A stretch of DNA of 45,078 nucleotides from Streptomyces flavotricini (GTDB taxonomy: Bacteria; Actinomycetota; Actinomycetes; Streptomycetales; Streptomycetaceae), in NCBI RefSeq assembly GCF_020639365.1, contig NZ_JAINUL010000001.1, positions 1-45,078 on the forward strand, given 5' to 3'. Positions within the stretch are counted from its first letter, which is position 1, and every line of letters starts with the position of its first letter. Positions 19,346 to 27,826 of this stretch are shown here, piece after piece. The position numbers and the translations under genes are program-made. The notes below the pieces were generated by a model. It ran no database searches and was not told where the DNA came from. It was given only the letters and a program-made list of their open reading frames with translations.

Positions 19346-19422
19346 CGCGGGGTGGAGCAGCTCGGTAGCTCGCTGGGCTCATAACCCAGAGGTCGCAGGT
19401 TCAAATCCTGTCCCCGCTACCA
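19346..19422 (+). tRNA. Initiator tRNA-Met (CAT)
   Basis: A complete 77-nt tRNA with encoded CCA. It begins CGCGGGGTGGAGCAG, has anticodon CAT at 19380-19382 in the loop CTCATAA, and its anticodon stem carries the three consecutive G-C pairs (GGG/CCC) that mark initiator tRNAs. The first base pair of the acceptor stem is a C-T mismatch (positions 1 and 72), the other initiator hallmark that blocks elongator use. It strongly suggests a chromosomal location. A perfect hairpin follows. Confidence 0.97.
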
Positions 19423-19426
19423 ACGC

Positions 19427-19462
19427 AACAGCCCCCTCGACCACCAGGTCGAGGGGGCTGTT
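19427..19462 (+). terminator. Strong hairpin terminator of the initiator tRNA
   Basis: A perfect 16-bp stem AACAGCCCCCTCGACC / GGTCGAGGGGGCTGTT with a 4-nt loop, starting 4 nt after the tRNA CCA end, followed by TCGCATT. Confidence 0.9.
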
Positions 19463-19520
19463 CGCATTCAACGCCCGCGTGTGCCGTGGAGACGGCCGGG
19501 TGCATGCGAATCGGGCGGTT

Positions 19521-20471
19521 CTACTCGCCGGGCCGCACCTTCACGATCTTGATGTCCGTGGCGCCCTCCGCCTCGAGATCTGCCTTGCGGTGTTCGGCGC
19601 TGGGCTGGTCGTAGCTCACCGTGGACACCATGGTCTTGCCGTCGCGCGCGCGTACCCACTTCACCCGGTAGTTGACCATCGGTACGCTCCCTCGTCCGCT
19701 CCGCACTCGTCGGCCCGGATCAGCAGGCCATGTCTTTGCATCCGGTACGGACATCCGCCCGCCCCAGGTCGACCGGATCTCATCCAACAACTTCGGGTAG
19801 TGCTCTCCGTGCGTGTTCAGCGCATGCCACACCGCATCCAGAGCTGCTTTGAGCGGGTCGGGTTCGGCAGCAGCGAGTACGGCGGGGAGAGCGAAATGCG
19901 GCTGTGAGATGGGCCCACGGACCTGCGGTGTGCTGGCAGGGAACACGAGCTCGGTGAACACCATCGGTGCCTGGCTGCCCGGTAGCCGGTCAAGCTCGTA
20001 GCTCGTCTCCCCGTCGCTCTCTTCTGCGGTCTTGACCCACATCAACCCTGCCGGCGGCTGGGGAAAGTACGGCCGCCGCTGGGGCGGTACTGCCCCGAGA
20101 ACATCCGGGCCCGGTTCGAGAGGGGTGGACCGCAGAGCCTCCCGCATCCGGGCCGCGTCGTCGAAAGGGGGCGGTAGCGGATGCCCCTGCGTCAACGCGG
20201 CGAGCGCCTCAGCGACCCACGGCACATCGGTCAGGCCCGCCACCTCGCAGGCCCGCTGAGCGGCGAGCACCGCCACGGCACGCTGGACGTCGGAATCCGC
20301 GGCGCCGAGGTCGTGGACCAGGTCACTGTCGAAGTCGAGCAGCCCCAAGACGTTGCTCTCGCGGACACGGCGCAGCGACTCACTCGGCAGTCTTCCGCCC
20401 CACCGCCACCTCTCGTAGTGCAGCTGCGGATCCTCCGTGACCCCTACCCCATCTGAGACCAGCTTGTGCAC
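19521..20471 (-). CDS. Hypothetical protein, possibly a fusion of two small proteins
   Basis: A 316-residue frame from GTG 20471, which has a GGGGGG run 4-5 nt upstream. Residues ~1-265 include YERWRWGGRLPSESLRRVRE and FVFPAS-type hydrophobic patches but no family I know. The last 52 residues (MVNYRVKWVRARDGKTMVST, SYDQPSAEHRKADLEAEGAT, IKIVKVRPGE) look like an independent small Streptomyces protein. An internal ATG at 19679 has GAGGGAG upstream, so that part may be translated on its own. The linker between them (GRRVRSGRGSVP) looks non-coding in character, suggesting that a lost stop codon or frameshift fused two genes. Confidence 0.6.
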   Translation of the reverse strand: MHKLVSDGVGVTEDPQLHYERWRWGGRLPSESLRRVRESNVLGLLDFDSDLVHDLGAADSDVQRAVAVLAAQRACEVAGLTDVPWVAEALAALTQGHPLPPPFDDAARMREALRSTPLEPGPDVLGAVPPQRRPYFPQPPAGLMWVKTAEESDGETSYELDRLPGSQAPMVFTELVFPASTPQVRGPISQPHFALPAVLAAAEPDPLKAALDAVWHALNTHGEHYPKLLDEIRSTWGGRMSVPDAKTWPADPGRRVRSGRGSVPMVNYRVKWVRARDGKTMVSTVSYDQPSAEHRKADLEAEGATDIKIVKVRPGE

Positions 20472-20885
20472 AACGCCCCCCGTTCGGGACGGCCTCTGAA
20501 ATCCCTATCGGATCTGCCGTCACGTCTCCCGCATCATGCCGCAGGCCACTGACACACCCGGGACACGCGCCGGGGTGACGCCGCCGGCGCTCGTTCATGT
20601 CCGGCCGCCGTGGCTCTCGCGTACGGTAACCACCGCCCACCTACTGACGCCGACTGGCCACAACGCCGTTCAGATCGGCTCACCTTGACTAGCGCAGAGA
20701 AGCCACGCTCCGACACCTGGGGACGGCACCCCGGGTGTACCGGCCCGAGGCCGGTGGACCCGGGCCCGGGCGGGGGAAGATCACGCTCTGCGCCGCGGCG
20801 GCACGAGGATTGGCCTGCGGCGGCGGTGGGAAGTGGGCCGGTATGCACCCCTGCGCAAGGGCAGGGGCCAAGGGAGGGAACTGGC
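20472..20885 (+). promoter_or_regulatory. Divergent intergenic region ahead of the trypco2 operon
   Basis: No gene is visible in this 414-bp gap between divergent genes. A TTGACT at 20683-20688 could be a -35 element for the operon that starts at 20886. Just before the start there is a purine-rich leader ending AGGGAGGGAACTGGC-ATG. No operator could be identified. Confidence 0.35.
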
Positions 20886-21215
20886 ATGAGCAGCACGGAC
20901 GGTACGGGCGGGGAGTGGATGGACCTGGCGGATGCGATCACGCTGCTGCGCGATCAGATCGCCGAGTCTCAGCGCCGCATCACCGACCCCACGGGCAGGG
21001 GTGACAAGGGTGTGCGGTTCACGATGGGGGAGATCACCCTGGACCTCGGCCTGGAGCTGACCGGCACTAAGGGCGTCAACGGTGGGCTGAAGTGGAGCGT
21101 GATCAGCCTTGGCGGGAAGAAGGAGAGCGGCACCAAAGCCACCCACACCCTGCATGTGAAGCTGACCCCCCAGCAGACCGGCGGTGGCGACGTCGAAGTC
21201 GGCGACGAGGAGTAA
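20886..21215 (+). CDS. Trypsin-co-occurring domain 2 (trypco2) protein
   Basis: A 109-residue protein from ATG 20886 with AGGGAGG 8 nt upstream. The upstream in-frame extension is GC-rich non-coding sequence. Motifs match the trypco2 family: WMDLADAITLLRDQIAESQR at the N-terminus, then VRFTMGEITLDLGLELTGTK, KWSVISLGGKKESGTKATH, and TLHVKLTPQQ. Trypco2 was described as a small effector-linked domain encoded next to trypsin-like peptidase/STAND NTPase genes in actinobacterial conflict systems. Exactly such a gene follows 56 nt downstream, so the two form an operon. Its molecular activity is not established; it may be a substrate or adaptor for the protease. Confidence 0.88.
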   Translation: MSSTDGTGGEWMDLADAITLLRDQIAESQRRITDPTGRGDKGVRFTMGEITLDLGLELTGTKGVNGGLKWSVISLGGKKESGTKATHTLHVKLTPQQTGGGDVEVGDEE

Positions 21216-21271
21216 CCCGCCTTCGGGGCGGGGGCCAGGGGGCAAGGGCAGGAGATAGAGGGGGAGCATTC

Positions 21272-24200
21272 GTGGAGTTCGACCGCCGGGTGCAGATCCG
21301 GGTGGCATGCAAGGGCAAGGACACCAAGGGGTTTGGGACGGGATACCTGGTCACACCCAGGCTGGTCCTGACCGCCGACCACGTCCTGGACGATTCGGAC
21401 CCGGACGGCGGGCCGGGCGCGGTGACGGTGTGTCGGCCCGATCACAGCGAGCGGGAATACCCGGCGAGCGTGCGCTGGCGCCAGCGCGACGGCGAGGTCG
21501 ACGCCGCGCTATTGGAGATCGACGCCGAATGCCACTGGCCGGTCCCCGAGTCCCTGTCCGACCTGATCGCCAGGCCGCCCCAGCGCTACGGGCGCTTGAT
21601 CGGCACCCGCTCCCACCAGGTGTCCCTGGCCGGCTTCCCCCGCCTGCAGAAGGACGCCGGGCGAGGCCGCTTGGACGAGCACCTGGAGGGCCGGATCACC
21701 CCGGGCACCGGGGCGCTGGCCGGCCGCTATGAGGTCACCAGCACCACCCCGGTGCCCGCTGGCGCGCCCGCCCCGGGCGGCACCCGCTGGTCCGGCATCT
21801 CCGGCGCGGCTGTCCTGGCCGACGACGGACACGGCGGCGACCTGCTGTGCGGCATCGTCCGCCACGACCGCCAAGCCGACGGCGGCACCCGCCTCACCGC
21901 CACCCCCGTCAGCCACCTCCTCACCGACCGGGACGGCCAACCCTCCGAATTCCGCCGCCTCATCGTCCGGCACACCGGATGGGAGCCGGTCCTCGAACCC
22001 GTCGAACCCGCCCCTCTCCTCAAACCAGCCACCGCCGACCGCGACCTCCACTCACCTGCCGCCCTCCTGCGCGCCGACACCGAAGCCGTCGCCTTCCACG
22101 GCCGCGACCGCGAACTCGCTGACCTGCGCACCTGGTGCACCACCGACTCCGCGAGAATCGCGATCCGCGTGATCACCGGCCCCGGCGGCCAGGGCAAGAC
22201 TCGCCTCGCCCGCCACCTCACCGACACCCTCAGCCGCCAAGGCTGGGTGGCTGGACACCTGCGCTCCGATCTCACCGACCACGACACCGCACCCGACCCT
22301 GCCCCCCTCACCACCGCCCTGCCCCTCCTCCTGGTCGTTGACTACGCCGAGACCCGCCCCCGCCTGCTGCGCCGCCTGGTCACCCACCTACACACCACCC
22401 GCCACCGCGTTCGCCTGCTCCTGCTCGCCCGCTCCGACGGCGAATGGCGCACCGACACCCTCAGCGCCACCGCCCCCGTGCGCCGCCTGCTCGCCTCGGC
22501 CCCCGTGGTCCCGCTCGGCCCGCTCCAGCCCGCCGCCCCGACCACCCGCGACCGTAGCGAGGCCTTCCGCAACGCCGCCCGCGACCTGGCGCTCCTGCTG
22601 CCTCGTGTCCCCAGCCTCGCCGGCCACGACTGGACAGCCCTCGCCGGCACGCTGCGGCCCGTCGACGACCTGGCCCACCCCCGCTACGACAACGCCCTCA
22701 CCTTGCAGATGACCGCCCTGGTCACCCTCCTCCAACACGGACCCAGCCCCGTCACCACCGCCCCCGGCGACCCCGCGGAGAAGATCCTGCTGGAACATGA
22801 GGAACGCTTCTGGAAGGACAGCGCCGACGCCTTCCAGCTCGGCCTCGATACCGCCACCCTCACGGCTGCTGTCGCGGTTGCCGCCCTGTGCGGCGCCGAC
22901 AGCACCGATGCGGCCACCCGGGTCCTGACCGCCCTCCCTGCGGTGCCCGCCCCCAAGACCGCACGCACCGCAGCCTGGCTCGCACACCTGTACCCGGCCG
23001 ACCCCGACCGCTACTGGGGCACCCTCCAACCCGACCGCATCGCCGAATACCACGCCAGCGGCGTGCTGATGAGAGGCGACATTGAGCTGCCCGCCCTCCT
23101 CACCGCCGCCGACCACAGCCAACAGGCCCAGAGCGTCACCGTCCTGACCCGCGCCGCCATCGCCCACTACAACGCCACCCGCACCACCGACACTGACTAT
23201 CTACTCCACACCCTCGCCACCGCCTTCGACACCACTCCCCTCACCTACCAAGCTATCAATATCGCCACCGCCGCCCTCCCCTACCCGTCCCGCGTCCTGT
23301 CTCCCCTCGTCCTACGGCTCACCGCTGCCCTCGCCCAGGCCAACCGGCGGCTGGCGCACGCGGACCCTGCCGCGTTCGAACCCGACCTCGCCGCCTCGCT
23401 GTCCAACCTTGGTATCCGGCTGACGGAGGCGGGGCGCCGCCGTGAGGCTCTCGCCGCTGAGCAGGAGGCGGCGGAGGTCCGGCGCAGGCTGGCGCAGGCG
23501 CACCCTGCCGCGTTCGAACCCGACCTCGCCGCCTCGTTATCCAACCTCGGCGTCCAGCTGGCGCAGACGGGGCGCCGCCGTGAGGCCCTAGCCGCCACTG
23601 ACGAGGCAGTAGGCATCTGCCGGCGGCTGGCGCAGGCGGACCCCGCTGCGTTCGAACCCGACCTCGCCCGCTCGCTGTCCAACCTGGGCATCCAGCTGGC
23701 GCAGACGGGGCGCCGCCGTGAGGCCCTCGCCGTCACCGAGGAGGCGGTGGAGATCCGGCGCAGGCTGGTGCAGGAGCACCCTGCCGCGTTCGAACCCGAC
23801 CTCGCCGCCTCGCTGTCCAACCTGGGCCTCCGGCTGGCGGAGGCGGGGCGCCGCCGTGAGGCTCTCGCCGCTGAGCAGGAGGCGGTGGAGATCCGGCGCC
23901 GACTGGTGCAGGCGGACCCTGCCGCGTTCGAACCCGACCTCGCCACCTCGCTGCACAACCTCGGCAACCGGCCGGCGGAGGCGGGGCGCCGCGATGAGGC
24001 CCTGGCCGCCACCGAGGAGGCGGTGGAGATCCGGCGCAGGCTGGTACAGGAGCACCCTGCCGCGTTCGAACCCGACCTCGCCGCCTTGCTGTCCAACCTC
24101 GGCATCTGGCTGGCATACGCGGGGCGCCTCGATGAGGCCCTCGCCGCCGAGCAGGAAGCAGTAGGCATCTACCGGCGGCTGGCGCAGGCGGACCCCGCCG

Positions 24201-24607
24201 CCTTCGAACCCGACCTCGCCCACTCGCTGACCAACCTCGGCGGCCGGCTGTCGCAGGCAGGGCGCCTCGATGAGGCTCTCGCCGCCGAGCAGGAAGCAGT
24301 AGGCATCTACCGGCGGCTGGCGCAGGCGGACCCCGCCGCCTTCGAACCCGACCTCGCCCACTCGCTGACCGTCTGGGCCGTGCTCCTGACAGACGGAAGC
24401 GACCTCTCTTTGGCGCTCAGCCTCACAGGGGAAGCCGTGGAGTGCTACCGGCATCACATAGCCACAATGCCCTTCCTGCTTCCTCAGTTCCACATGGTGT
24501 TGGACCTCCAGGCATTCCTCCTGGAATCGCTCGGACGCCCGCAGGACGCGGCAGTGATCCGACGCTGGCTGGAGGAGAATCCACTGCCCCCCGATTCTCA
24601 CAAGTGA
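21272..24607 (+). CDS. Trypsin-like protease / STAND NTPase / TPR conflict protein
   Basis: A 1111-residue protein from GTG 21272, which has AGGGGGAG 6 nt upstream. Residues 1-250 are a trypsin-like serine protease: H37 in LTADHVL, D77 in EVDAALL and S177 in SGISGAA. Next a FHGRD lead-in and a STAND NTPase: Walker A GPGGQGKT (303-310) and Walker B LLLVVDYAE (D357), with LLLLARSDGEW as sensor. From about 690 there are seven full 46-residue TPR-like repeats (DPAAFEPDLA.SL.NLG..L...GR..EAL), an eighth degenerate one, then a short helical end. In such systems the TPR array senses a trigger, the NTPase acts as a switch and the protease is the effector. It lies in an operon with trypco2. All catalytic residues appear present. 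The role as anti-phage or programmed-death system is inferred. Confidence 0.9.
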   Translation: MEFDRRVQIRVACKGKDTKGFGTGYLVTPRLVLTADHVLDDSDPDGGPGAVTVCRPDHSEREYPASVRWRQRDGEVDAALLEIDAECHWPVPESLSDLIARPPQRYGRLIGTRSHQVSLAGFPRLQKDAGRGRLDEHLEGRITPGTGALAGRYEVTSTTPVPAGAPAPGGTRWSGISGAAVLADDGHGGDLLCGIVRHDRQADGGTRLTATPVSHLLTDRDGQPSEFRRLIVRHTGWEPVLEPVEPAPLLKPATADRDLHSPAALLRADTEAVAFHGRDRELADLRTWCTTDSARIAIRVITGPGGQGKTRLARHLTDTLSRQGWVAGHLRSDLTDHDTAPDPAPLTTALPLLLVVDYAETRPRLLRRLVTHLHTTRHRVRLLLLARSDGEWRTDTLSATAPVRRLLASAPVVPLGPLQPAAPTTRDRSEAFRNAARDLALLLPRVPSLAGHDWTALAGTLRPVDDLAHPRYDNALTLQMTALVTLLQHGPSPVTTAPGDPAEKILLEHEERFWKDSADAFQLGLDTATLTAAVAVAALCGADSTDAATRVLTALPAVPAPKTARTAAWLAHLYPADPDRYWGTLQPDRIAEYHASGVLMRGDIELPALLTAADHSQQAQSVTVLTRAAIAHYNATRTTDTDYLLHTLATAFDTTPLTYQAINIATAALPYPSRVLSPLVLRLTAALAQANRRLAHADPAAFEPDLAASLSNLGIRLTEAGRRREALAAEQEAAEVRRRLAQAHPAAFEPDLAASLSNLGVQLAQTGRRREALAATDEAVGICRRLAQADPAAFEPDLARSLSNLGIQLAQTGRRREALAVTEEAVEIRRRLVQEHPAAFEPDLAASLSNLGLRLAEAGRRREALAAEQEAVEIRRRLVQADPAAFEPDLATSLHNLGNRPAEAGRRDEALAATEEAVEIRRRLVQEHPAAFEPDLAALLSNLGIWLAYAGRLDEALAAEQEAVGIYRRLAQADPAAFEPDLAHSLTNLGGRLSQAGRLDEALAAEQEAVGIYRRLAQADPAAFEPDLAHSLTVWAVLLTDGSDLSLALSLTGEAVECYRHHIATMPFLLPQFHMVLDLQAFLLESLGRPQDAAVIRRWLEENPLPPDSHK
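23344..24430 (+). repeat. 138-bp in-frame tandem repeats (TPR array)
   Basis: Seven to eight direct repeats with a period of exactly 138 bp (46 codons), for example the identical block beginning GTAGGCATCTACCGG at 24161 and 24299, which stays identical for roughly 75 bases. Most units share GCGTTCGAACCCGACCTCGC. The near identity at DNA level between neighbours suggests recent duplication or gene conversion in the sensor region. Confidence 0.9.
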
Positions 24608-24624
24608 CCATTTGTACTAGTTCC

Positions 24625-24643
24625 GCGGGCGTCTGGAGCCCGC
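24625..24643 (+). terminator. Weak hairpin after the protease-STAND gene
   Basis: A 6-bp stem GCGGGC / GCCCGC with a 7-nt loop, 17 nt after the stop and followed by TGATTTGT. It is a plausible transcription end for the two-gene operon. Confidence 0.5.
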
Positions 24644-24779
24644 CTGATTTGTCTTGATCACCGTTCATAAAACATCTCTCAGAACTCCCGTGTTCTGAGA
24701 TCGCCAAGCCGTCCAGCCTGCCGGGAGACTGGTGCCCGTGCTCTAGAGGGTGCAGGCGTCTATCCGCTGCTGTGTTACG

Positions 24780-25075
24780 GGCCCCCGACGGCCCGCGCGC
24801 TGCGCTCGCTCCGGTGCCTGGTCGGCAGTCGGCGTCCGGGCACCCGCGGCGGCGTGTTCCGACAGAAGATCACCGACGGTGACCGGATCCTCGCCACGAT
24901 CCTCTACCGCCGTCGCATCTGCGGCCTCGACGCTCTATCCGAGCTGTTCGGAGTCTGCAGGAGCACCCTGTGGAACGCCATCCGCGACGTCCTGCCGGTC
25001 CTCGATGACCGTCGCATCGACATCGCCCCTGCCGGACACCGCCACCCCACCCAGCCGACCTTCTCACCTCGGTCG
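24780..25075 (+). pseudogene. Transposase fragment with helix-turn-helix
   Basis: Coding-like sequence ALRSLRCLVGSRRPGTRGG is followed by ITDGDRILATILYRRRICGL, ALSELFGVCRSTLWNAIRDV and DIAPAGHRHPTQPT. The central part is a helix-turn-helix that resembles the DNA-binding region of some Streptomyces transposase-related proteins (ISAzo13-like is my best guess). No catalytic domain is present. It is a fragment next to the IS256 remnant. Confidence 0.45.
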
Positions 25076-25109
25076 GCGCCGATAACCACCAGGTTGTTTC
25101 TTGACGACT

Positions 25110-25566
25110 TCACCTGACGAGAGCCTCGCTGCGGCTGTCGTCCGTGCGGGACCACCCGAAGCTGGTGCCAGCACTGAAGGCGATCTACACGGCGCCGACC
25201 GAGGCGGCCGCCGAGCAGGCCCTCGATGCCTTCGAGGCCTCTGAGCTGGGCGAACGCTACCGGGCGATCGTGCGGACCTGGCGGTCGGCCTGGCCGGAGT
25301 TCACGCCCTACCTGGCGTTCCCACCGGCCATAAGGACCGTGGTCTACTCCACGAACATGGTTGAATCGATCAACTCGCGGCTCCGCAAGGCCACCCGCAA
25401 CCGCGGCCACTTCCCCTCGGAGCAGGCGGTGTTGAAGGTGCCCTACCTCGCAGTCTGCGAGCAGATCAACCCGAAAGCGCGCGACGCGAACCACGTCGCC
25501 GCACACTGGAAAGAGGCACTGAACCAGTTCTCACTCTTCTTCGAGGACCGGCTCAGCATCCAATGA
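25110..25566 (+). pseudogene. IS256-family (Mutator) transposase, C-terminal fragment
   Basis: About 140 residues remain, from VRDHPKLVPALKAIYTAPTE through WPEFTPYLAFPPAIRTVVY, STNMVESINSRLRKATRNRG and HFPSEQAVLKVPYL to a natural end FEDRLSIQ and TGA at 25564-25566. The (C/Y)STN..E(S/A).N..(L/Y)R block holds the third catalytic residue of IS256-type DDE transposases. The N-terminal two thirds are gone. The sequence GACTTACACAAGATCGCTGA just after the stop (25574-25593) looks like the right terminal inverted repeat of the IS256 family. A 5'-deleted, inactive copy. Confidence 0.8.
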
Positions 25567-25673
25567 CACCAGACGACTTACACAAGATCGCTGACACGCC
25601 CCCATCCATCGCTCCTGAGCGCTGACAGCTGCCTGGTGGGATCACGGGTTAGCATTGGTCGCGCCTTGAGGCG

Positions 25674-27227
25674 TCAGCGTGACTTGCTGGCGCGCCACTC
25701 GAGGGCTTGCGGGGTTTCTGTGAACTCCACCAGGTGTTCTCCTGCGAAGCGTTCCAGTGCCGTGCGTACCTCAGCGGGAGTGATGTAGAAGAACTCTTTT
25801 CTGCTGTTGACGCGATTGACGCGTCGATCGGCAAACTCTTGGTGGAGGCGGGTCTCCAGGCCAACGGCGTCCTTGCTGAAGATCAGGGCATGAACGTCGA
25901 AGCGGAAGGGGACGGCGGCGCCGCTGAGTTCGTAGACGCGGTCGAGGGGTTCGAGGCGCCGGGTCATACCGATCTTGACAATGCTGTCGCCGAAGGCGCC
26001 GATGTTTGAGACAACGTAGACGTAGCCAGTGCGGACGTTGGCCGCCCGTGCGTCGACGTCGCTGAGTGCCTGCTGGATCTCGGCGAGTTTGGCTTCCATG
26101 TCACGTACTGCGTCGTGGTTGCCCTGAACTCGCAGGCGTTCCAGGGCAGCCTCGTAGTGATTGAGTTCCTTGTGGAGCTTGTCTCGCTCGCGGTCCAGCT
26201 CGCGCTGGGCGGCTGCCTCTTCGCGTTCGCGGGCACGTGCCTCGCGCTGGGCTTCCTTCTCCTCGTCCTTCTTCTGCAGGAAGTCGGCCGTCAGCTGCAG
26301 CTCGCGGACACGGGCGTCGTGGTAGGCGTCGGAGATGCGGATGTGCATGGTGGCACCGAGTCTGGCGATGGTCTCCCGGCTCTTGTAGAGGCGGTCGACC
26401 AGTGAAGTCAGGCGGTGAGGGCGCATGGCGCGGACGGCATAGTCGGCTTCTGCGTTATAGGCACGGAGCATCAGTTTGGAGAAGTCGCGGATCATCTTGC
26501 GACCTTCGCGCGCAGAGCCGTTGACAGTCCAGTCCGTGGCGGCCAAGACGGCCTGGTTGTTGCGTGCGAGGTCTTGTATCTCGGTTTTGAGTGAGTCCAG
26601 GCGGCTGCGGTAGGCGACTGCGTCCTGGAGCTGGTGGCGGTAGGCGTAAATGCCGGCTTGCTGCAGCAGGACGGTCTCGTCGGTGGTGACGAGCTGCGCG
26701 CGCAGCTCGGTCAGGCGGCTTTCGGCCTGGTAGATTTCATTGCGCTGCCGTTCGGCTTCGCTACGGGTATTCTCGGCGTCCTTGGCGGCCTGCTTGGCTT
26801 CGTTCTTGATGTCTTTGACGGTCTGGCGGGCTTCGTCGAGAATCGCCTCGGCCTGTTCCTGAGCCTGTGCCCGCAGCATGGCCGCTTCCTGGCGTGTGTG
26901 CTCCACCAGTGCGGCGACCTGGGCGGCGTCCGCACCGTGAGCCTGGGCGATCCACGCCCTCAGCTCCTCGAGTTCACCTGTCTGCTGGTGTCGCCAGCGC
27001 CCGAACCAGCCCCGCTTCCGGTCCGCTGGAGCCGCGGGCTGAGGGACGTACTGGTGGGGGACGGAGCCGGGGACCGAAACAGCCCCGGACAACTCAGAAA
27101 GCCACATCTGCCAGCCCGGCGGAGGCGGCGGCCACGAAGGGTCGGGCTGCCAGCCGGCCGGGGGAACCCATCCTTGGGGCAGAGGCCAGTTCGGCGGCGG
27201 GTTAAACCGGTATCCGCTCACGCTCAC
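25674..27227 (-). CDS. DUF4041 coiled-coil protein with T5orf172 (GIY-YIG) domain
   Basis: A 517-residue protein from GTG 27227, which has GGGGGAG 7 nt upstream; the extension to 27266 is rejected for lack of such a site. It begins with a Pro/Trp-rich segment (NPPPNWPLPQGWVPPAGWQP, then DPSWPPPPPGWQMW). A long coiled coil follows (about 85-200, e.g. AAMLRAQAQEQAEAILDEAR), then a DUF4041-like region (RSRLDSLKTEIQDLARNNQA) and a second coiled coil rich in Arg/Glu (about 320-400). The C-terminus (~415-500) is a T5orf172 / Mug113-type GIY-YIG domain: TGYVYVVSN..., VKIGMTRR..PLDRVYEL, ETRLHQEFADRRVNRVN, KEFFYI. This domain suggests DNA binding or cleavage. The protein sits among defence genes, but its role is unproven. 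Confidence 0.85.
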   Translation of the reverse strand: MSVSGYRFNPPPNWPLPQGWVPPAGWQPDPSWPPPPPGWQMWLSELSGAVSVPGSVPHQYVPQPAAPADRKRGWFGRWRHQQTGELEELRAWIAQAHGADAAQVAALVEHTRQEAAMLRAQAQEQAEAILDEARQTVKDIKNEAKQAAKDAENTRSEAERQRNEIYQAESRLTELRAQLVTTDETVLLQQAGIYAYRHQLQDAVAYRSRLDSLKTEIQDLARNNQAVLAATDWTVNGSAREGRKMIRDFSKLMLRAYNAEADYAVRAMRPHRLTSLVDRLYKSRETIARLGATMHIRISDAYHDARVRELQLTADFLQKKDEEKEAQREARAREREEAAAQRELDRERDKLHKELNHYEAALERLRVQGNHDAVRDMEAKLAEIQQALSDVDARAANVRTGYVYVVSNIGAFGDSIVKIGMTRRLEPLDRVYELSGAAVPFRFDVHALIFSKDAVGLETRLHQEFADRRVNRVNSRKEFFYITPAEVRTALERFAGEHLVEFTETPQALEWRASKSR

Positions 27228-27706
27228 TCGTCCACTCCCCCGCCCTGGCACCGTCAGCTGGTGCACGCCCCACGCCTCCCGTGATCATGCCGCGCGGGCT
27301 ACCTCAAGAGGGGCTGATTACGGAAAGCGGCGCAAAAAAGCACTATGGCCGGTCTGCAAGCGCCGGTACTTCGACGGTGGCCAGAGGCTGGGGACTGTCG
27401 TACTGGGTCGAAAGCCGGCCGACGGCCCCTTCGGCGGCCGAGGCCTTTGCGGTTCGTGGCATGGTCGGCGGACTACGGGACCACCGCCCGGATCCCGCAC
27501 CGCCTCCACGACGAGCTCCCACCCGGCCCGGCGGGCCGGCCGCGCGGCGTGAGACCGACTCTCCCGCGGACATGGACGGCTCCTGCCCGGACTCCGCGCC
27601 CGTCGACGGGCGCAGCACGATCGGGGAGGTGTAACGGAAGACGACGCGGCCGTGCGCCTGGCGGTCACAGCCGAACACCGCCTGCCCGACCGCGTAGGTG
27701 ACAACG
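27228..27706 (-). other. Intergenic with decayed coding sequence up to the ISL3 edge
   Basis: No intact gene. Next to the ISL3 left end the minus strand reads VVTYAVGQAVFGCDRQAHGR then VVFRYTSPIVLRP, and further on a different frame reads AGWELVVEAVRDPGGGPVV. Both are protein-like with GC-rich third positions, so a frameshifted gene was probably cut by the element at 27707. The family is not recognised. Confidence 0.35.
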
Positions 27707-27826
27707 GGCTCTGGTCCACTTTCTGTGGGCGCGTACGCAGCGTGACTGTTGATCTTCGATGGATGCCGTGCAATGTCGCCCGGAAATCGCCTGCGGTGAG
27801 TGGGGGCTGGCCAAGAGTGCTTCGGC

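Noticed and set aside
23281..24601. Long minus-strand repetitive open frames opposite the TPR array
   Set aside because: They are mirror images of the 138-bp repeats on the plus strand, which carry clear TPR protein sequence and a proper start.
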